From positions 1 to 64,000 of the forward strand of contig JAAOXG010000041.1 in assembly GCA_013036995.1 (NCBI GenBank): a DNA stretch of 64,000 bases. The letters are read 5' to 3'. The notes below the pieces were generated by a model. The model had not been told where the DNA came from and did no database searches. It saw nothing but the letters and a program-made list of their open reading frames with translations. Within the stretch, counting starts at the first letter, position 1. The number at the start of each line of letters is the position of its first letter. Positions 43,517 through 52,573 of this stretch are shown here, piece by piece. Position numbers and translations under genes: made by a program. Origin of the DNA: Lacrimispora defluvii (GTDB lineage Bacteria; Bacillota; Clostridia; Lachnospirales; Lachnospiraceae).

Positions 43517-43894
43517 CTAGTTTAATGTAGCCAAAGTTGCGCCTGCTTCTACGGAATCACCCACTGCTGCCTGAACGCTTGCAATTGTTCCATCGGAAGG
43601 TGCTACGATTTCGTTCTCCATCTTCATGGCTTCCAGAACAAGAAGAACTTCGCCTTTTTTAACAGACTGTCCTGCACTAACCTTAACGCCAAGAATCTTT
43701 CCTGGCATTGGTGCAGTTACCTTTACGGAACCTTCCGGTCCTTTTGCTGCAGATTTAGGTGCCGGAGCGGGAGCTGGCGCTTTAACCGGTGCGGATACCG
43801 CTGCCGGAGCAGATACTGCTGCGGCTGTACCTGTTGTTTCTTCTACGGTTACATCGTAAACATTACCATTCACTGTAATTTTATAATTTTTCAT
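43517..43894 (-). CDS. Biotin carrier protein of the decarboxylase
   Basis: 125 residues from the ATG at 43894 (AGGAGG nine to ten bases upstream). A short N-terminal domain (1-20), an Ala/Pro-rich flexible linker (about 23-50) and a biotinyl domain (about 57-125) with the biotin lysine K91 in E-A-M-K-M. It carries CO2 between the carboxyltransferase and the membrane subunit. Confidence 0.95.
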   Translation of the reverse strand: MKNYKITVNGNVYDVTVEETTGTAAAVSAPAAVSAPVKAPAPAPAPKSAAKGPEGSVKVTAPMPGKILGVKVSAGQSVKKGEVLLVLEAMKMENEIVAPSDGTIASVQAAVGDSVEAGATLATLN

Positions 43895-43913
43895 GATGAC
43901 AATCCTCCTGATT

Positions 43914-44696
43914 TTATGCTTTTTTCCAATTACCGGCTGCTGCACGTTTAATGGAACGAACAACAAGACCGCTTGGTGATACTCCTTCAGATGCTGCAAT
44001 TGCTGCTGTTATTACAGCTGCCAGTTCCAGATCATCCTTCAGCTCGTCTTCCTCCGCGAGGGGTTCGGTAAATACCGGTTCAGCTTCAACAGCTGCCTTT
44101 GTATCCGATCCTTTTTGTTTATTAAGCAGTTTCTCTTCAAATATGCTGATATAGCGGAATCCACCAATCAGCAGACTGATAAAGATTAATACCACAAATA
44201 CTGTTCCCATACCCATCAGTGTATTAAAACCAGCTTTTTCCATCTTTTCACCTAAGGAATATTCTGGAACAAACGCCACACCGGTAATCTTGGAAAGCTT
44301 ATGGTCAAAGGTTACGGTGAACTCCATGTTTCTCTTTTCAAATACGGTATTCACTGTAGCGGTAAATCCGTCCTTACTTTCTTCTAATTTCAAAGAATCA
44401 GAAGCTGAAATAAAACCGCCTAAATCACCCTTTACATTATTCCAGGAATCAATTCCCTCTGCAAGCGCAGCTACTTCGTCCTTTTTTGCCAGGCTCTTTT
44501 TCATCTGCGCGCTATCTTTGTCCTCAAGACCGGTGTACAGCTCCAGATACGAGGCGACGGGAATCTGCTCAAGCTGCGCTTTCATATCAGCATCAATGCC
44601 ATTGGCTTTTTTACCGGCAGCACTGCATGCAGATAATGAAAAGAGGCAGACTGCCATAGTAAGACCCACTACTGCTCGTTTCAAATTTAATTTCAT
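43914..44696 (-). CDS. OadG-like subunit with lipoprotein-type extracellular domain
   Basis: 260 residues, much longer than the roughly 80-120 residues of a plain gamma subunit. It starts with a lipoprotein-like signal (S-L-S-A-C, C24), has about 120 extracytoplasmic residues resembling a small lipoprotein domain, one membrane segment (about 168-190, preceded by M-E-K-A-G-F-N-T-L-M-G-M-G-T-V), and an acidic cytoplasmic tail ending in A-G-N-W-K-K-A as gamma subunits do. The membrane segment and tail are the OadG part that holds the complex together. Whether the N-terminal signal is cleaved and lipidated is unsure. Confidence 0.8.
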   Translation of the reverse strand: MKLNLKRAVVGLTMAVCLFSLSACSAAGKKANGIDADMKAQLEQIPVASYLELYTGLEDKDSAQMKKSLAKKDEVAALAEGIDSWNNVKGDLGGFISASDSLKLEESKDGFTATVNTVFEKRNMEFTVTFDHKLSKITGVAFVPEYSLGEKMEKAGFNTLMGMGTVFVVLIFISLLIGGFRYISIFEEKLLNKQKGSDTKAAVEAEPVFTEPLAEEDELKDDLELAAVITAAIAASEGVSPSGLVVRSIKRAAAGNWKKA

Positions 44697-44713
44697 ATAC
44701 CTGTCACCTCATT

Positions 44714-46159
44714 CTAAATCGTGCCATGTTTTTTTGCCGGACGATCCTCTCTCTTTGTGAATAACATCTCAAATGCAGCGATAACCCTTGCTCTGGTCTC
44801 ACTGGCATCAATGATATCATCAACATATCCTCTTTTTGCTGCAGAAAGTGCGCTGGATTGAAGGGCACGATAGCTTTCAGCCTTCTCCTCCATCACTGCC
44901 TCTCCCTTTCCAATCTCATCTGCATACATGATTTTTGCTGCCTGAACCGGATCCATCATTCCTATGGATGCTTCCGGCCATGCATATACAATATCAGCAC
45001 CAATGGATTTGCTGTTCATGGTCAGGTAAGCGCTTCCCAACGCCTGACCAACTACAACGGTAACTTTCGGTACTGTTGCATTGGCAAATGCATAAGTGAG
45101 CTTTGCAGCTGCTTTTGCAATAGTTTTTTCAGATCCGGTTGTGCTCTCATAGCCGGTTACGTTCACCAGGGTGAGAAGCGGGATATCAAAAGCATCACAG
45201 AAACCAACAAACTCTGCAGCCTTCTCACAGCCTTGTCCTGTTAATTTTGCTTCACAGGTCATGGTCTTTAATCCACTTTCGTCATAGGATTCTGTTCGAT
45301 TGGCAACGCAGCCCACAGTAATTCCGTTTAAACGGATAAAGCCGGTAACCATAGAGGAGCCATATTCTTTTCCGGTCTCCATAAAGAAATGATTATCAGA
45401 AATCTGTGTGAGCGCAATTTTCGTATCACCAACATAGTTTGCCAGATCGGAGCATACGCGGTTTAAATCATCCGTGCACTCATCGTAAGACATGTCATCC
45501 TCGCTATTGGCAGGTAAAATCGTTATAAGAGTTCTGATATTATCAAAAATATCTTCTTCCTCTCCGATAAAATCTACCAGTCCTGCTTCCCTGCTCTGAA
45601 AACTTGCGGAAGCCGTATTTAATTTTTCTGTATAGTTATCCTGAATGGCATTGGGTGAATTAACAAACAGTTTTGCAGACTTTCCTTCCATAAAAGTAAA
45701 ATCCGCCATAGCTGCAGAAACAGCCATTCCACCGCCACAGGTTCCAAAAATCGCTGTGATCTGCGGAACCACTCCTGATGCTAAAGTCTGGCTCATATAA
45801 ATTTCACCAAAGCCGTTTAAGGCATCTGTTGCCTCCTGAAGTCTTAATCCGGCACAGTCTATCAGACCGATTACCGGTGCTCCCATTTTCATTGCCATGG
45901 CATATAGTCTTGTGATTTTTTTAGCATGCATCTCTCCTACAGCCCCGCCGAAAACAGTTGAGTCCTGACTGTAAACATACACAAGGCAGCCTCCAATGGT
46001 TCCATAGCCGGTAACAACACCGTCAGAAGGAGTTTCTCTTGCTGTCATGTTAAAGTCTGTACTTCTGGCTGTTACATAGCCGCCGACTTCAACAAAACTG
46101 TTTTCATCAAGCAAAGCGTGAATTCGATTACTTGCTGATGTTTGTGTTGAATTACTCAT
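44714..46159 (-). CDS. Carboxyltransferase of acyl-CoA carboxylase/decarboxylase type
   Basis: 481 residues from the ATG at 46159 (GGAGG eight to nine bases upstream). Two crotonase-like halves are recognisable from G-T-I-G-G-C-L-V-Y-V-Y-S-Q-D, P-V-I-G-L-I-D-C-A-G and the oxyanion-hole segment G-T-C-G-G-G, then A-K-L-T-Y-A-F-A-N-A-T-V-P-K and G-Q-A-L-G-S-A-Y-L. This is the MmdA/PccB family, which transfers CO2 between an acyl-CoA and biotin. It is the first gene of the cluster, so the complex may handle methylmalonyl-CoA (or a related acyl-CoA) as well as oxaloacetate. Confidence 0.88.
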   Translation of the reverse strand: MSNSTQTSASNRIHALLDENSFVEVGGYVTARSTDFNMTARETPSDGVVTGYGTIGGCLVYVYSQDSTVFGGAVGEMHAKKITRLYAMAMKMGAPVIGLIDCAGLRLQEATDALNGFGEIYMSQTLASGVVPQITAIFGTCGGGMAVSAAMADFTFMEGKSAKLFVNSPNAIQDNYTEKLNTASASFQSREAGLVDFIGEEEDIFDNIRTLITILPANSEDDMSYDECTDDLNRVCSDLANYVGDTKIALTQISDNHFFMETGKEYGSSMVTGFIRLNGITVGCVANRTESYDESGLKTMTCEAKLTGQGCEKAAEFVGFCDAFDIPLLTLVNVTGYESTTGSEKTIAKAAAKLTYAFANATVPKVTVVVGQALGSAYLTMNSKSIGADIVYAWPEASIGMMDPVQAAKIMYADEIGKGEAVMEEKAESYRALQSSALSAAKRGYVDDIIDASETRARVIAAFEMLFTKREDRPAKKHGTI

Positions 46160-46290
46160 TTTGCAATCCTCCATTTTGTAATATTTGCATAGCCTCCGTT
46201 AAAAAAACAACGATGGGACTATATAATAACACCAATTTCTGCCAATTATAATTGTATAATTAATTTTAACTTATTTCAAGTTCTTTTTAG

Positions 46291-46342
46291 TAAAAAAAGA
46301 GCAAAAAACTATGGATTTCTTACAATCCATTGTCTCTTGCTC
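46291..46342 (-). terminator. Terminator after the small lipoprotein gene
   Basis: GAGCAA/TTGCTC outer arms (46299-46304, 46337-46342) and an inner ATGGATT/AATCCAT stem (46311-46317, 46324-46330) are followed by seven T on the minus strand. The rest of the gap down to 46160 is AT-rich and should contain the decarboxylase promoter, which I could not fix. Confidence 0.8.
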
Positions 46343-46432
46343 CTAATTTTCGTTGGCATATTATCGATTCGTGTAAAATTTTCCGGCATTTTGTATAAAT
46401 TTGTCGAACTTTTTTGTATGTTGTATACAATG

Positions 46433-47017
46433 TTATTCCTTTATTTCCGTAATCCCAATGCTGCCATCTGCTGTTTCCTGGAATACAATCCTTGATGCAC
46501 CCTCTCCCATCACGATTCCTGCTTCCGATTTCTTTAAGGTAGCTGTGTCGACCTTGGCGATTGAAACCATTAAATCATCCCCAAATACCATATCCGGATT
46601 CAGCTTTAATAAATCTTCCTGCTTTTTTAAGATAATTTTATCCTGATCCCCGTTGATAAACACGCATGGATAGGTTATAAGTTCTGCCAGTTCTTCTAAA
46701 TTTTTATCCGAAACTGCTTCCTGTATTTTTTCCGCAAAGGCTTCCGCCTGCTTTCCAGGTCCCTTGTAGGTCTCGTCAGCCTGCATCTCTTCCTGATCTT
46801 TCATAAGTGAATCCGGTTCCCCATCTTCTGATGAAACCGTTCCTTCTGTGCTGCTTTCCGATACGGACTTTTTCATATTACTGTCCGCAGCCTCTGATTC
46901 AGTTATCTGCCCAGCGCCTGTTCCAGCGGCAGATTCACCCTTTTTCCCGCAGCCAGCTGCAAAAAGCACAGCCAGTGCAATGATAAAACAAACGATACCG
47001 AATCTTTTCCTGAGCAT
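46433..47017 (-). CDS. Putative lipoprotein of unknown function
   Basis: 194 residues from the ATG at 47017, which follows GGAGG (12 bases away); an upstream ATG lacks a binding site. The signal MLRKRFG with a hydrophobic core ends in a lipobox-like A-A-G-C. A Ser/Glu/Asp-rich linker containing a Gly-Pro-Gly follows, then a compact domain of about 105 residues (A-E-A-F-A-E-K-I-Q-E-A-V-S-D-K to the end) with a single Cys and the strand I-T-Y-P-C-V-F-I-N. The domain is not recognised; small NTF2-like lipoprotein domains look similar. Confidence 0.75.
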   Translation of the reverse strand: MLRKRFGIVCFIIALAVLFAAGCGKKGESAAGTGAGQITESEAADSNMKKSVSESSTEGTVSSEDGEPDSLMKDQEEMQADETYKGPGKQAEAFAEKIQEAVSDKNLEELAELITYPCVFINGDQDKIILKKQEDLLKLNPDMVFGDDLMVSIAKVDTATLKKSEAGIVMGEGASRIVFQETADGSIGITEIKE

Positions 47018-47060
47018 CTTTTTTTCGTTCCTCCCTGCGTCCATTTACTGCTTCGGGCAC

Positions 47061-47090
47061 AGTATAGCACCGGTAAAGATTGGAAGTCAA
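47061..47090 (-). promoter_or_regulatory. Promoter of the small lipoprotein gene
   Basis: Minus-strand TTGACT (47090-47085) and TATACT (47066-47061) with an 18-bp spacer, about 40 bases before the start codon at 47017. Confidence 0.75.
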
Positions 47091-47152
47091 TAGAGTTCCC
47101 AAAACCGTAAACCTTAGTCATTTTTCCGTAAGATATTTGTCCGCATTTTTAA

Positions 47153-47998
47153 TTATTTATATTCTTTATGAAGTGTAAAGCCTCTTCCACGCACCTCTGT
47201 AACCTGATTGATAATCATAAAGGCATTAGGATCAATTTCAAGAACCAGTTCATTGAGTTTGGGCAGCTGCCTCCCTGATATTACAGTAAGAACAGCAAAG
47301 GATGATTCTCTTAAATGTCCTCCTTCACTGGCAAGCAGGGTTGTCCCTCGGTCCATACGCCGCTGTATCTCCTGACTGATCTGGTCATACTTTTTACTTA
47401 TGACCTTTACCTGCATCTGATTACGGCCAGTCATAAGAACTTTATCAAGAACCATTGTGTATAAAAGAACAAGAAATATTCCGTAAAGAATCTGTTCCAT
47501 ATTGGAAAAAATCATCTGGGATAGCAGAATCAGGCAGTCAAAAACTGACATGGTCTGGGAAATCGACAAATTCCACTTTTTATTCAGTATGAGCGGCGGA
47601 ATATCCATTCCTCCCGTAGAAGCGCCGGCCCGTATCACCATCCCAATACCTGCACCAATTAAAAGACCGGAAAATATAGTGGCAAGCATACGGTCCTGGG
47701 TAATAACCATATTTCCGGACAGCTTCTCAAATACCCCCAGAATAAAGGGATAATAAAAGGTACTGATCATGGTTGTCAGGGCAAACGCCTTACCCAGTAC
47801 GAAAGCACCTGCAACGAACATAATGATATTAAAAACTCCTATAAAAAGAGCAATGGGAATCCCCAGTTTTGCATGGGCTACTAAAGCCAGACCTGTCGTA
47901 CCTCCTGTAATCAGTCCGTTTGGAAGAATAAACAGGGAAACAGCAAGTGCATATACGGTGTTTCCTGCCAGCACCGTCGCTATTTTTTTTAAATTCAT
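47153..47998 (-). CDS. YitT-family membrane protein
   Basis: 281 residues. About five to six membrane segments (YitT/DUF161 repeats, with G-G-T-T-G-L-A-L and the G-A-G-I-G-M-V-I-R-A-G-A-S-T-G-G-M-D signature) precede a C-terminal cytoplasmic DUF2179 domain (about 200-280). The function of the family is unknown. A second member lies at 51664. Confidence 0.88.
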   Translation of the reverse strand: MNLKKIATVLAGNTVYALAVSLFILPNGLITGGTTGLALVAHAKLGIPIALFIGVFNIIMFVAGAFVLGKAFALTTMISTFYYPFILGVFEKLSGNMVITQDRMLATIFSGLLIGAGIGMVIRAGASTGGMDIPPLILNKKWNLSISQTMSVFDCLILLSQMIFSNMEQILYGIFLVLLYTMVLDKVLMTGRNQMQVKVISKKYDQISQEIQRRMDRGTTLLASEGGHLRESSFAVLTVISGRQLPKLNELVLEIDPNAFMIINQVTEVRGRGFTLHKEYK

Positions 47999-48026
47999 AC
48001 TTCAGTAACTTCCTTTCAACTTCTTA

Positions 48027-48869
48027 TTATGCTAAAAATTTTGCTCTCAGCTCATTCCTTTTTTCCGGAGTTACAAAGAGCCGTTTAGACAGGTAATGGT
48101 CTATGGTTCCATAACACTGTTCAATGGCAGAAAATGCACGGAGAATATAGGCCTCTGAAACAGTAAATAATACACGGACGCAGTCTGCAAGACCCTTGTC
48201 CCCAGTCTGCCGTTCAATCAAAGAGCAGGTCTGGTTTACCTGCGCGATTACATAATCATTGGTTTTTACGAAATCCTTTATAATGGTTTCCCGCTGTACC
48301 CCCAGGGCAGTCAGAAGAAGGGCAGTTCCAACTCCTACCCGGTCCTTTCCGGCTGTGCAGTGCCATAAAACCGCTCTGTTATCTGCCTCCAGCAAAAGAT
48401 CAAAAAAACGGGAATAAGAGTCTGCAGCATGGTCATTTAAAACCAGATCCTGGTAAAGCCTGTCCACATATGTTTCCGGTTTCCCACCTAAGGAAGAGGC
48501 ATGGGAAAGGATTGACTTTATCGCATCTGGTTCCCCTTCCTCTGCCTCTTGTTCTTCCTCTTCAAAGGTGATTCCCACTGTCTTTTCATCCAGAATGGGA
48601 TTGAAAATATTACGGACTCCCGGCATATCCGGATCCGGCTTTTGTTTTCTTTCCGTTGCCGTTCTAAAATCAATCACTGTTCCAAGACCGCAGTGGTCGG
48701 ATAATATCCGGATATCCTCTCCGGTTGCCTCGTAAAGGGTACCACTCCTGATCAGCCTGTTAGGCAGTATCATCTTCCCATCCTGAGTCTTTAATCCCCC
48801 TAAATCTCTGGTATTATGAAGCTTTTCGAGCTTTATTCTCCCCACGAAACCAGTATTTTTCTCATTCAT
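48027..48869 (-). CDS. Tyrosine-protein phosphatase (PTP, Tyr_phosphatase3 type)
   Basis: 280 residues from the ATG at 48869 (GGGAGG upstream). The P-loop H-C-T-A-G-K-D-R gives catalytic C171 and R177, and N-T-R-D-L-G-G near residue 19 is typical of the family. It has an acidic insert (about 103-115). Members dephosphorylate phosphotyrosine or phosphoinositides. No signal peptide. Confidence 0.88.
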   Translation of the reverse strand: MNEKNTGFVGRIKLEKLHNTRDLGGLKTQDGKMILPNRLIRSGTLYEATGEDIRILSDHCGLGTVIDFRTATERKQKPDPDMPGVRNIFNPILDEKTVGITFEEEEQEAEEGEPDAIKSILSHASSLGGKPETYVDRLYQDLVLNDHAADSYSRFFDLLLEADNRAVLWHCTAGKDRVGVGTALLLTALGVQRETIIKDFVKTNDYVIAQVNQTCSLIERQTGDKGLADCVRVLFTVSEAYILRAFSAIEQCYGTIDHYLSKRLFVTPEKRNELRAKFLA

Positions 48870-48951
48870 TTTTATTATTTCCTCCCATTCCTTTTGCAGC
48901 ATATCTGATTAAAAGGAATTGTATTTTTGTCAAGTATATCATAAGATTCCA

Positions 48952-50274
48952 TTAAGAGGAAGTCAGTATTTGGGAAAAACCGGGCATGGAAAGATAACGG
49001 GTAACCATATTTTTAAGGCACCAGATAACCGTCAGGCGTTTGGTTCCTTCCGTTAAATAAACCGGATATTCTTTCACTGGCTTGTTGTTTAACCAATATG
49101 TAACTGACCCTATTTTCTGTCCTTTTTTAACAGGAGCCTCTATCTTATCTGGGATGCTGGTCTTCACAGTGACCTTCTCATCATCTGCCAACAGAAGTTT
49201 AAGACTCTTCTCCCTGTCTTCTGCCATAGAACTGGCGATAAAAACCGGCTTGTCAAGCCCTCCTGATATGGGAATTCCCTCATTAATCAGCACGTCTGGC
49301 ATAGGTACTTCTTCATATACATCCCGATAGTGAAAACGATCCATTCCGTACTGAAAGAGTTTTCTGGCATCAGACCATTTCCAGGTTTTGTGAGGAGGCC
49401 AGCCGCACCCTAACAGGGCGATGGTAAAAATCCTTCCATCACTTTTCACTGATCCTACATAAGAATAGCCTGCACCACCGGTAAACCCTGTTTTTCCTGA
49501 GAACGCCCCGCTCATAGAGCTTAAAAGTGCATTGTGGTTTGTGCAGCTAAAGGATCTTTTCCCTTCAACATCTGAAAAATAATAGCTCTGGGTTCCGGTT
49601 ATTTCCAAAAACTCTTTGCTTTTCGGGGAATTTCCAATGCAGTAATTCATAATCCTGGCTAAATCAGCTGCTGTGGTAGAATGTTCTTTTATTTCTCCGT
49701 CATTCTCCTCCTTTGCATCAAGACCGTTGGGAGTAATAAAGTAGGTGTTGCTGCACCCCAGCTCCTTTGCTTTCTGATTCATGAGTTTAGCAAACCCCTC
49801 TCTGCTTCCTCCTACATGCTCTGCTATCATCATGGCTGCATCGTTGTGTGATTCAAGCATCAGGCTGTAGAGCAGATCCTTTAAATAGATGGTTTCTCCT
49901 TTATAAACTCCCAGATGAACCTTGGGCTGGTTAGCCGCATTCTGGGTGGCAGCGACCGGATCAGACAGATTGCCGTTTTCAAGAGCAATAATACAGGTCA
50001 TAATCTTAGTCGTACTGGCCATGGGACGCACCAGTTCCTCGTTTTTTCCATATAAAATCCGGTTGGTTGAGGCATCCATTAATACTGCTGACTGGGCATA
50101 AAGGTTGAGTTCGTCGGATGTCTCAATTTGTGTCTTATGATCCATTTTTTCTGAAGTCACTGATGTATGGTTTTTAATGGTCTCTTTTTCTGCCAGCTTC
50201 ACCGCGAACGTTCCCATAAAGGAAACTATGGCGATTCCTGCTGCTGCCAGGAGTATTCCTTTGGCATGCCTCAT
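48952..50274 (-). CDS. D-Ala-D-Ala carboxypeptidase (DacF-type PBP)
   Basis: 440 residues, exported with an N-terminal membrane anchor (about 6-27). All three serine-peptidase S11 motifs are there: S87-T-T-K90, S-H-N, and K-T-G in S-G-K-T-G-F-T-G-G. The C-terminal PBP5-like domain follows. It trims the terminal D-Ala from peptidoglycan peptides. The start has GGGGGAGG. An additional hydrophobic stretch near the C-terminus could be an amphipathic membrane anchor. Confidence 0.93.
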   Translation of the reverse strand: MRHAKGILLAAAGIAIVSFMGTFAVKLAEKETIKNHTSVTSEKMDHKTQIETSDELNLYAQSAVLMDASTNRILYGKNEELVRPMASTTKIMTCIIALENGNLSDPVAATQNAANQPKVHLGVYKGETIYLKDLLYSLMLESHNDAAMMIAEHVGGSREGFAKLMNQKAKELGCSNTYFITPNGLDAKEENDGEIKEHSTTAADLARIMNYCIGNSPKSKEFLEITGTQSYYFSDVEGKRSFSCTNHNALLSSMSGAFSGKTGFTGGAGYSYVGSVKSDGRIFTIALLGCGWPPHKTWKWSDARKLFQYGMDRFHYRDVYEEVPMPDVLINEGIPISGGLDKPVFIASSMAEDREKSLKLLLADDEKVTVKTSIPDKIEAPVKKGQKIGSVTYWLNNKPVKEYPVYLTEGTKRLTVIWCLKNMVTRYLSMPGFSQILTSS

Positions 50275-50334
50275 AAAAGAGCCTCCCCCTAGACTTTATT
50301 TTATCCTATTCCGCGTATTTTTTAATTATTCCCC

Positions 50335-50364
50335 TTTACATTTCGAACGTATTTTCGGTATAAT
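50335..50364 (+). promoter_or_regulatory. dinB promoter with a LexA-type box in the spacer
   Basis: TTTACA (50335-50340) and TATAAT (50359-50364), spacer 18 bp. Inside the spacer, CGAAC-GTAT-TTTCG (50344-50357) matches the Gram-positive LexA/DinR box CGAAC-N4-GTTCG at nine of ten positions. LexA bound here would cover the promoter. Confidence 0.75.
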
Positions 50365-50388
50365 AAAAGAAAAAAAGGAGAATCGGAT

Positions 50389-51633
50389 ATGTCAACGGAA
50401 CCTCTTATTTTCCATATTGATGTCAACTCTGCATTCTTAAGCTGGGAATCAGCAGACCGCTTAAGGCAGGACCCGGAAGCTCTTGATTTGCGCACCATCC
50501 CCTCTGCAGTCGGCGGTGATGCCCAGTCAAGACACGGGATTGTGCTGGCGAAATCCACGCCTGCCAAAGAATATGGAATTACAACCGGAGAACCTATTGC
50601 CCAGGCTCTTCGCAAATGTCCGGGGCTTACAGTGGTTCCTGCCCGCTTTGATATCTATCTGGAATATTCCAAAAGACTGATGGATCTTTTATCTGACTAT
50701 ACACCGGACATTGAGCAGTTCAGCATTGACGAAGCCTTTCTCGATATGACTTCCACCATCCATCTGTTCGGATCTCCCATAGATACAGCCAATCTTATAC
50801 GGGAGAGGGTCTGGCAGGAGCTGGAATTTACGGTGAATATCGGAATTGCGCCCAATAAGCTGCTGGCCAAGATGGCTTCGGATTTTAAAAAGCCCAACCT
50901 CTGCCACACTCTGTTTGCTCATGAGATTAAAACCAAGATGTGGCCTCTTCCTGTGGGAGAGCTGTTTTTTGTAGGACATTCCGCGAAACAGAAGCTTGTG
51001 GGGATCGGCATTCATACCATCGGACAGCTGGCAGCCTGCGATGTAAAATATTTAAAACATCTGCTGGGAGAGAAATATGCGGTATTAATCCACGACTATG
51101 CCTGCGGGATTGATTCCTCTCCGGTTGGCCATCGGGAACCAGTGAATAAGGGATATGGGAACAGCACCACTTTGTCAAGAGACGTGGAAGACATGGAAAC
51201 AGCCCGATCGATTCTTTTATCCTTAAGCGAAACAGTAGGTGCCAGACTGCGCAGAGATCATGTGCTGTGTGACTGTATCTGTGTGGAGATTAAGGATTGG
51301 GATTTTCATACCACCACCCATCAGACTACCTTAAACTGCCCCACGGATTCTACCACTCTTATTTATGAACACGCCTGCAGACTGCTGGATGAATTCTGGG
51401 ACCGTACGCCCCTTCGTCTTTTGGGTGTGCGCGCCACGAAGATTTCGGATGAGGGATATTTGCAGATGAACTTATTTGAATCGGAACAATCAAAAAAGAT
51501 GAAAGAGATGGAAAAAGCTGTGGATCATATCCGCAGCAAATTTGGTACTGACAGCGTAAAAAGAGCCAGTTTTTTAAAGAAAGACCGGATGGTGGATCAT
51601 GCAGCTGGAAAGGAGAAGCACATGAAGCAGTGA
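50389..51633 (+). CDS. dinB: DNA polymerase IV (Y-family)
   Basis: 414 residues. The Y-family polymerase starts with F-H-I-D-V-N-S-A-F (catalytic Asp11), has the Y-T-P-D-I-E-Q-F-S-I-D-E-A-F acidic pair, thumb helix-hairpin-helix I-H-T-I-G-Q-L-A, and a little-finger domain; near the C-terminus M-N-L-F-E resembles a beta-clamp binding peptide. It copies damaged DNA with low fidelity. AAGGAG precedes the start. Confidence 0.94.
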   Translation: MSTEPLIFHIDVNSAFLSWESADRLRQDPEALDLRTIPSAVGGDAQSRHGIVLAKSTPAKEYGITTGEPIAQALRKCPGLTVVPARFDIYLEYSKRLMDLLSDYTPDIEQFSIDEAFLDMTSTIHLFGSPIDTANLIRERVWQELEFTVNIGIAPNKLLAKMASDFKKPNLCHTLFAHEIKTKMWPLPVGELFFVGHSAKQKLVGIGIHTIGQLAACDVKYLKHLLGEKYAVLIHDYACGIDSSPVGHREPVNKGYGNSTTLSRDVEDMETARSILLSLSETVGARLRRDHVLCDCICVEIKDWDFHTTTHQTTLNCPTDSTTLIYEHACRLLDEFWDRTPLRLLGVRATKISDEGYLQMNLFESEQSKKMKEMEKAVDHIRSKFGTDSVKRASFLKKDRMVDHAAGKEKHMKQ

Positions 51634-51657
51634 TGCGCTCCTTTCCACTCTGCCTTT
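51607..51657 (+). terminator. Possible terminator at the dinB stop
   Basis: GGAAAGGAG (51607-51615) pairs with CTCCTTTCC (51638-51646) across the stop codon; CCTTTTAT follows ten bases later. Weak because the T run is displaced from the stem. Confidence 0.4.
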
Positions 51658-51663
51658 TATCCG

Positions 51664-52542
51664 TTAAAACTGTCCGCTTATGGGCTTAAAGCCTTCCCCA
51701 TAAACTTCATTGGAATCGGTTATGATCAGGAATGCATCCTTGTCCGTTTCGTGAATTGCTCTTCGGATGGAAACCACCTGAGAATTATTGCATGCACACA
51801 TAACCACATTCTTTTCATCTTTGGTAAAAGACCCCTGGCCTTTTAAAAAGGTACAGCCTCTGCCCGTTGCTTCTTCGATTTTACATGCTACCTCCTCTTC
51901 ATGGGAGGTAACCACAAATACCAGTTTGCCGGCACCCAGACCATACATGATTTTATCGATCACCATGGTAGTCACGATGGAAGAAACCAGACCAAGTATG
52001 ACAGCATCCACATTCCTAAACACCAGTCCGCCCGCTATTATTACTACGGCATCCACCACAAGGGAGATCTTGCCGATGGTAAGATGGGGAAATATCTTTC
52101 TGATTGCCATAACCAGGAAATCAGTTCCTCCAGTAGAACAGTTTCTTAAATATACCAGAGTTAAACCAAGCCCGGAAAAGATTCCGGTACACGCCGATGC
52201 GTAGAGTGGATTACCCTGATAGGCAGGAAACATGGGAACAACATAATCCAGTACCAGTGCAAAGATCACCATGCTTTTCATGGAACGCAGAAGAAAATTT
52301 CGTCCCAAAAGCTTATAGCTGACCAGTATAATGGGGACATTTAAAACAATGCTGGTAATACCCATCGGCAATCCGAACAGATAACGCAATATTAATGCAA
52401 TACCTGATACTCCCACCGGTGCAAACTGTGCATTGACAGCAAAGTTATAGATTCCCACATTAAATAAAAGTGCTCCCGCAAGATCACACAGCAAATCAAT
52501 GCCAAGCTCTTTTGGGGAGTATTTATCACGGTCTCCCATCAT
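51664..52542 (-). CDS. YitT-family membrane protein (second copy)
   Basis: 292 residues, about five to six membrane segments followed by a DUF2179 domain. The N-S-T-G-G-T-D-F type signature here is C-S-T-G-G-T-D-F. It belongs to the same family as the protein at 47153 but is clearly divergent from it, so this is not a recent tandem duplication. Function unknown. Confidence 0.88.
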   Translation of the reverse strand: MMGDRDKYSPKELGIDLLCDLAGALLFNVGIYNFAVNAQFAPVGVSGIALILRYLFGLPMGITSIVLNVPIILVSYKLLGRNFLLRSMKSMVIFALVLDYVVPMFPAYQGNPLYASACTGIFSGLGLTLVYLRNCSTGGTDFLVMAIRKIFPHLTIGKISLVVDAVVIIAGGLVFRNVDAVILGLVSSIVTTMVIDKIMYGLGAGKLVFVVTSHEEEVACKIEEATGRGCTFLKGQGSFTKDEKNVVMCACNNSQVVSIRRAIHETDKDAFLIITDSNEVYGEGFKPISGQF

Positions 52543-52573
52543 GTTGTACTGCCTCCATTTCTCTTTCGATTAT

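Noticed and set aside
47153-52542. Two YitT-family genes within 5 kb as a recent duplication
   Set aside because: The proteins share domain order but are clearly divergent and separated by unrelated genes.
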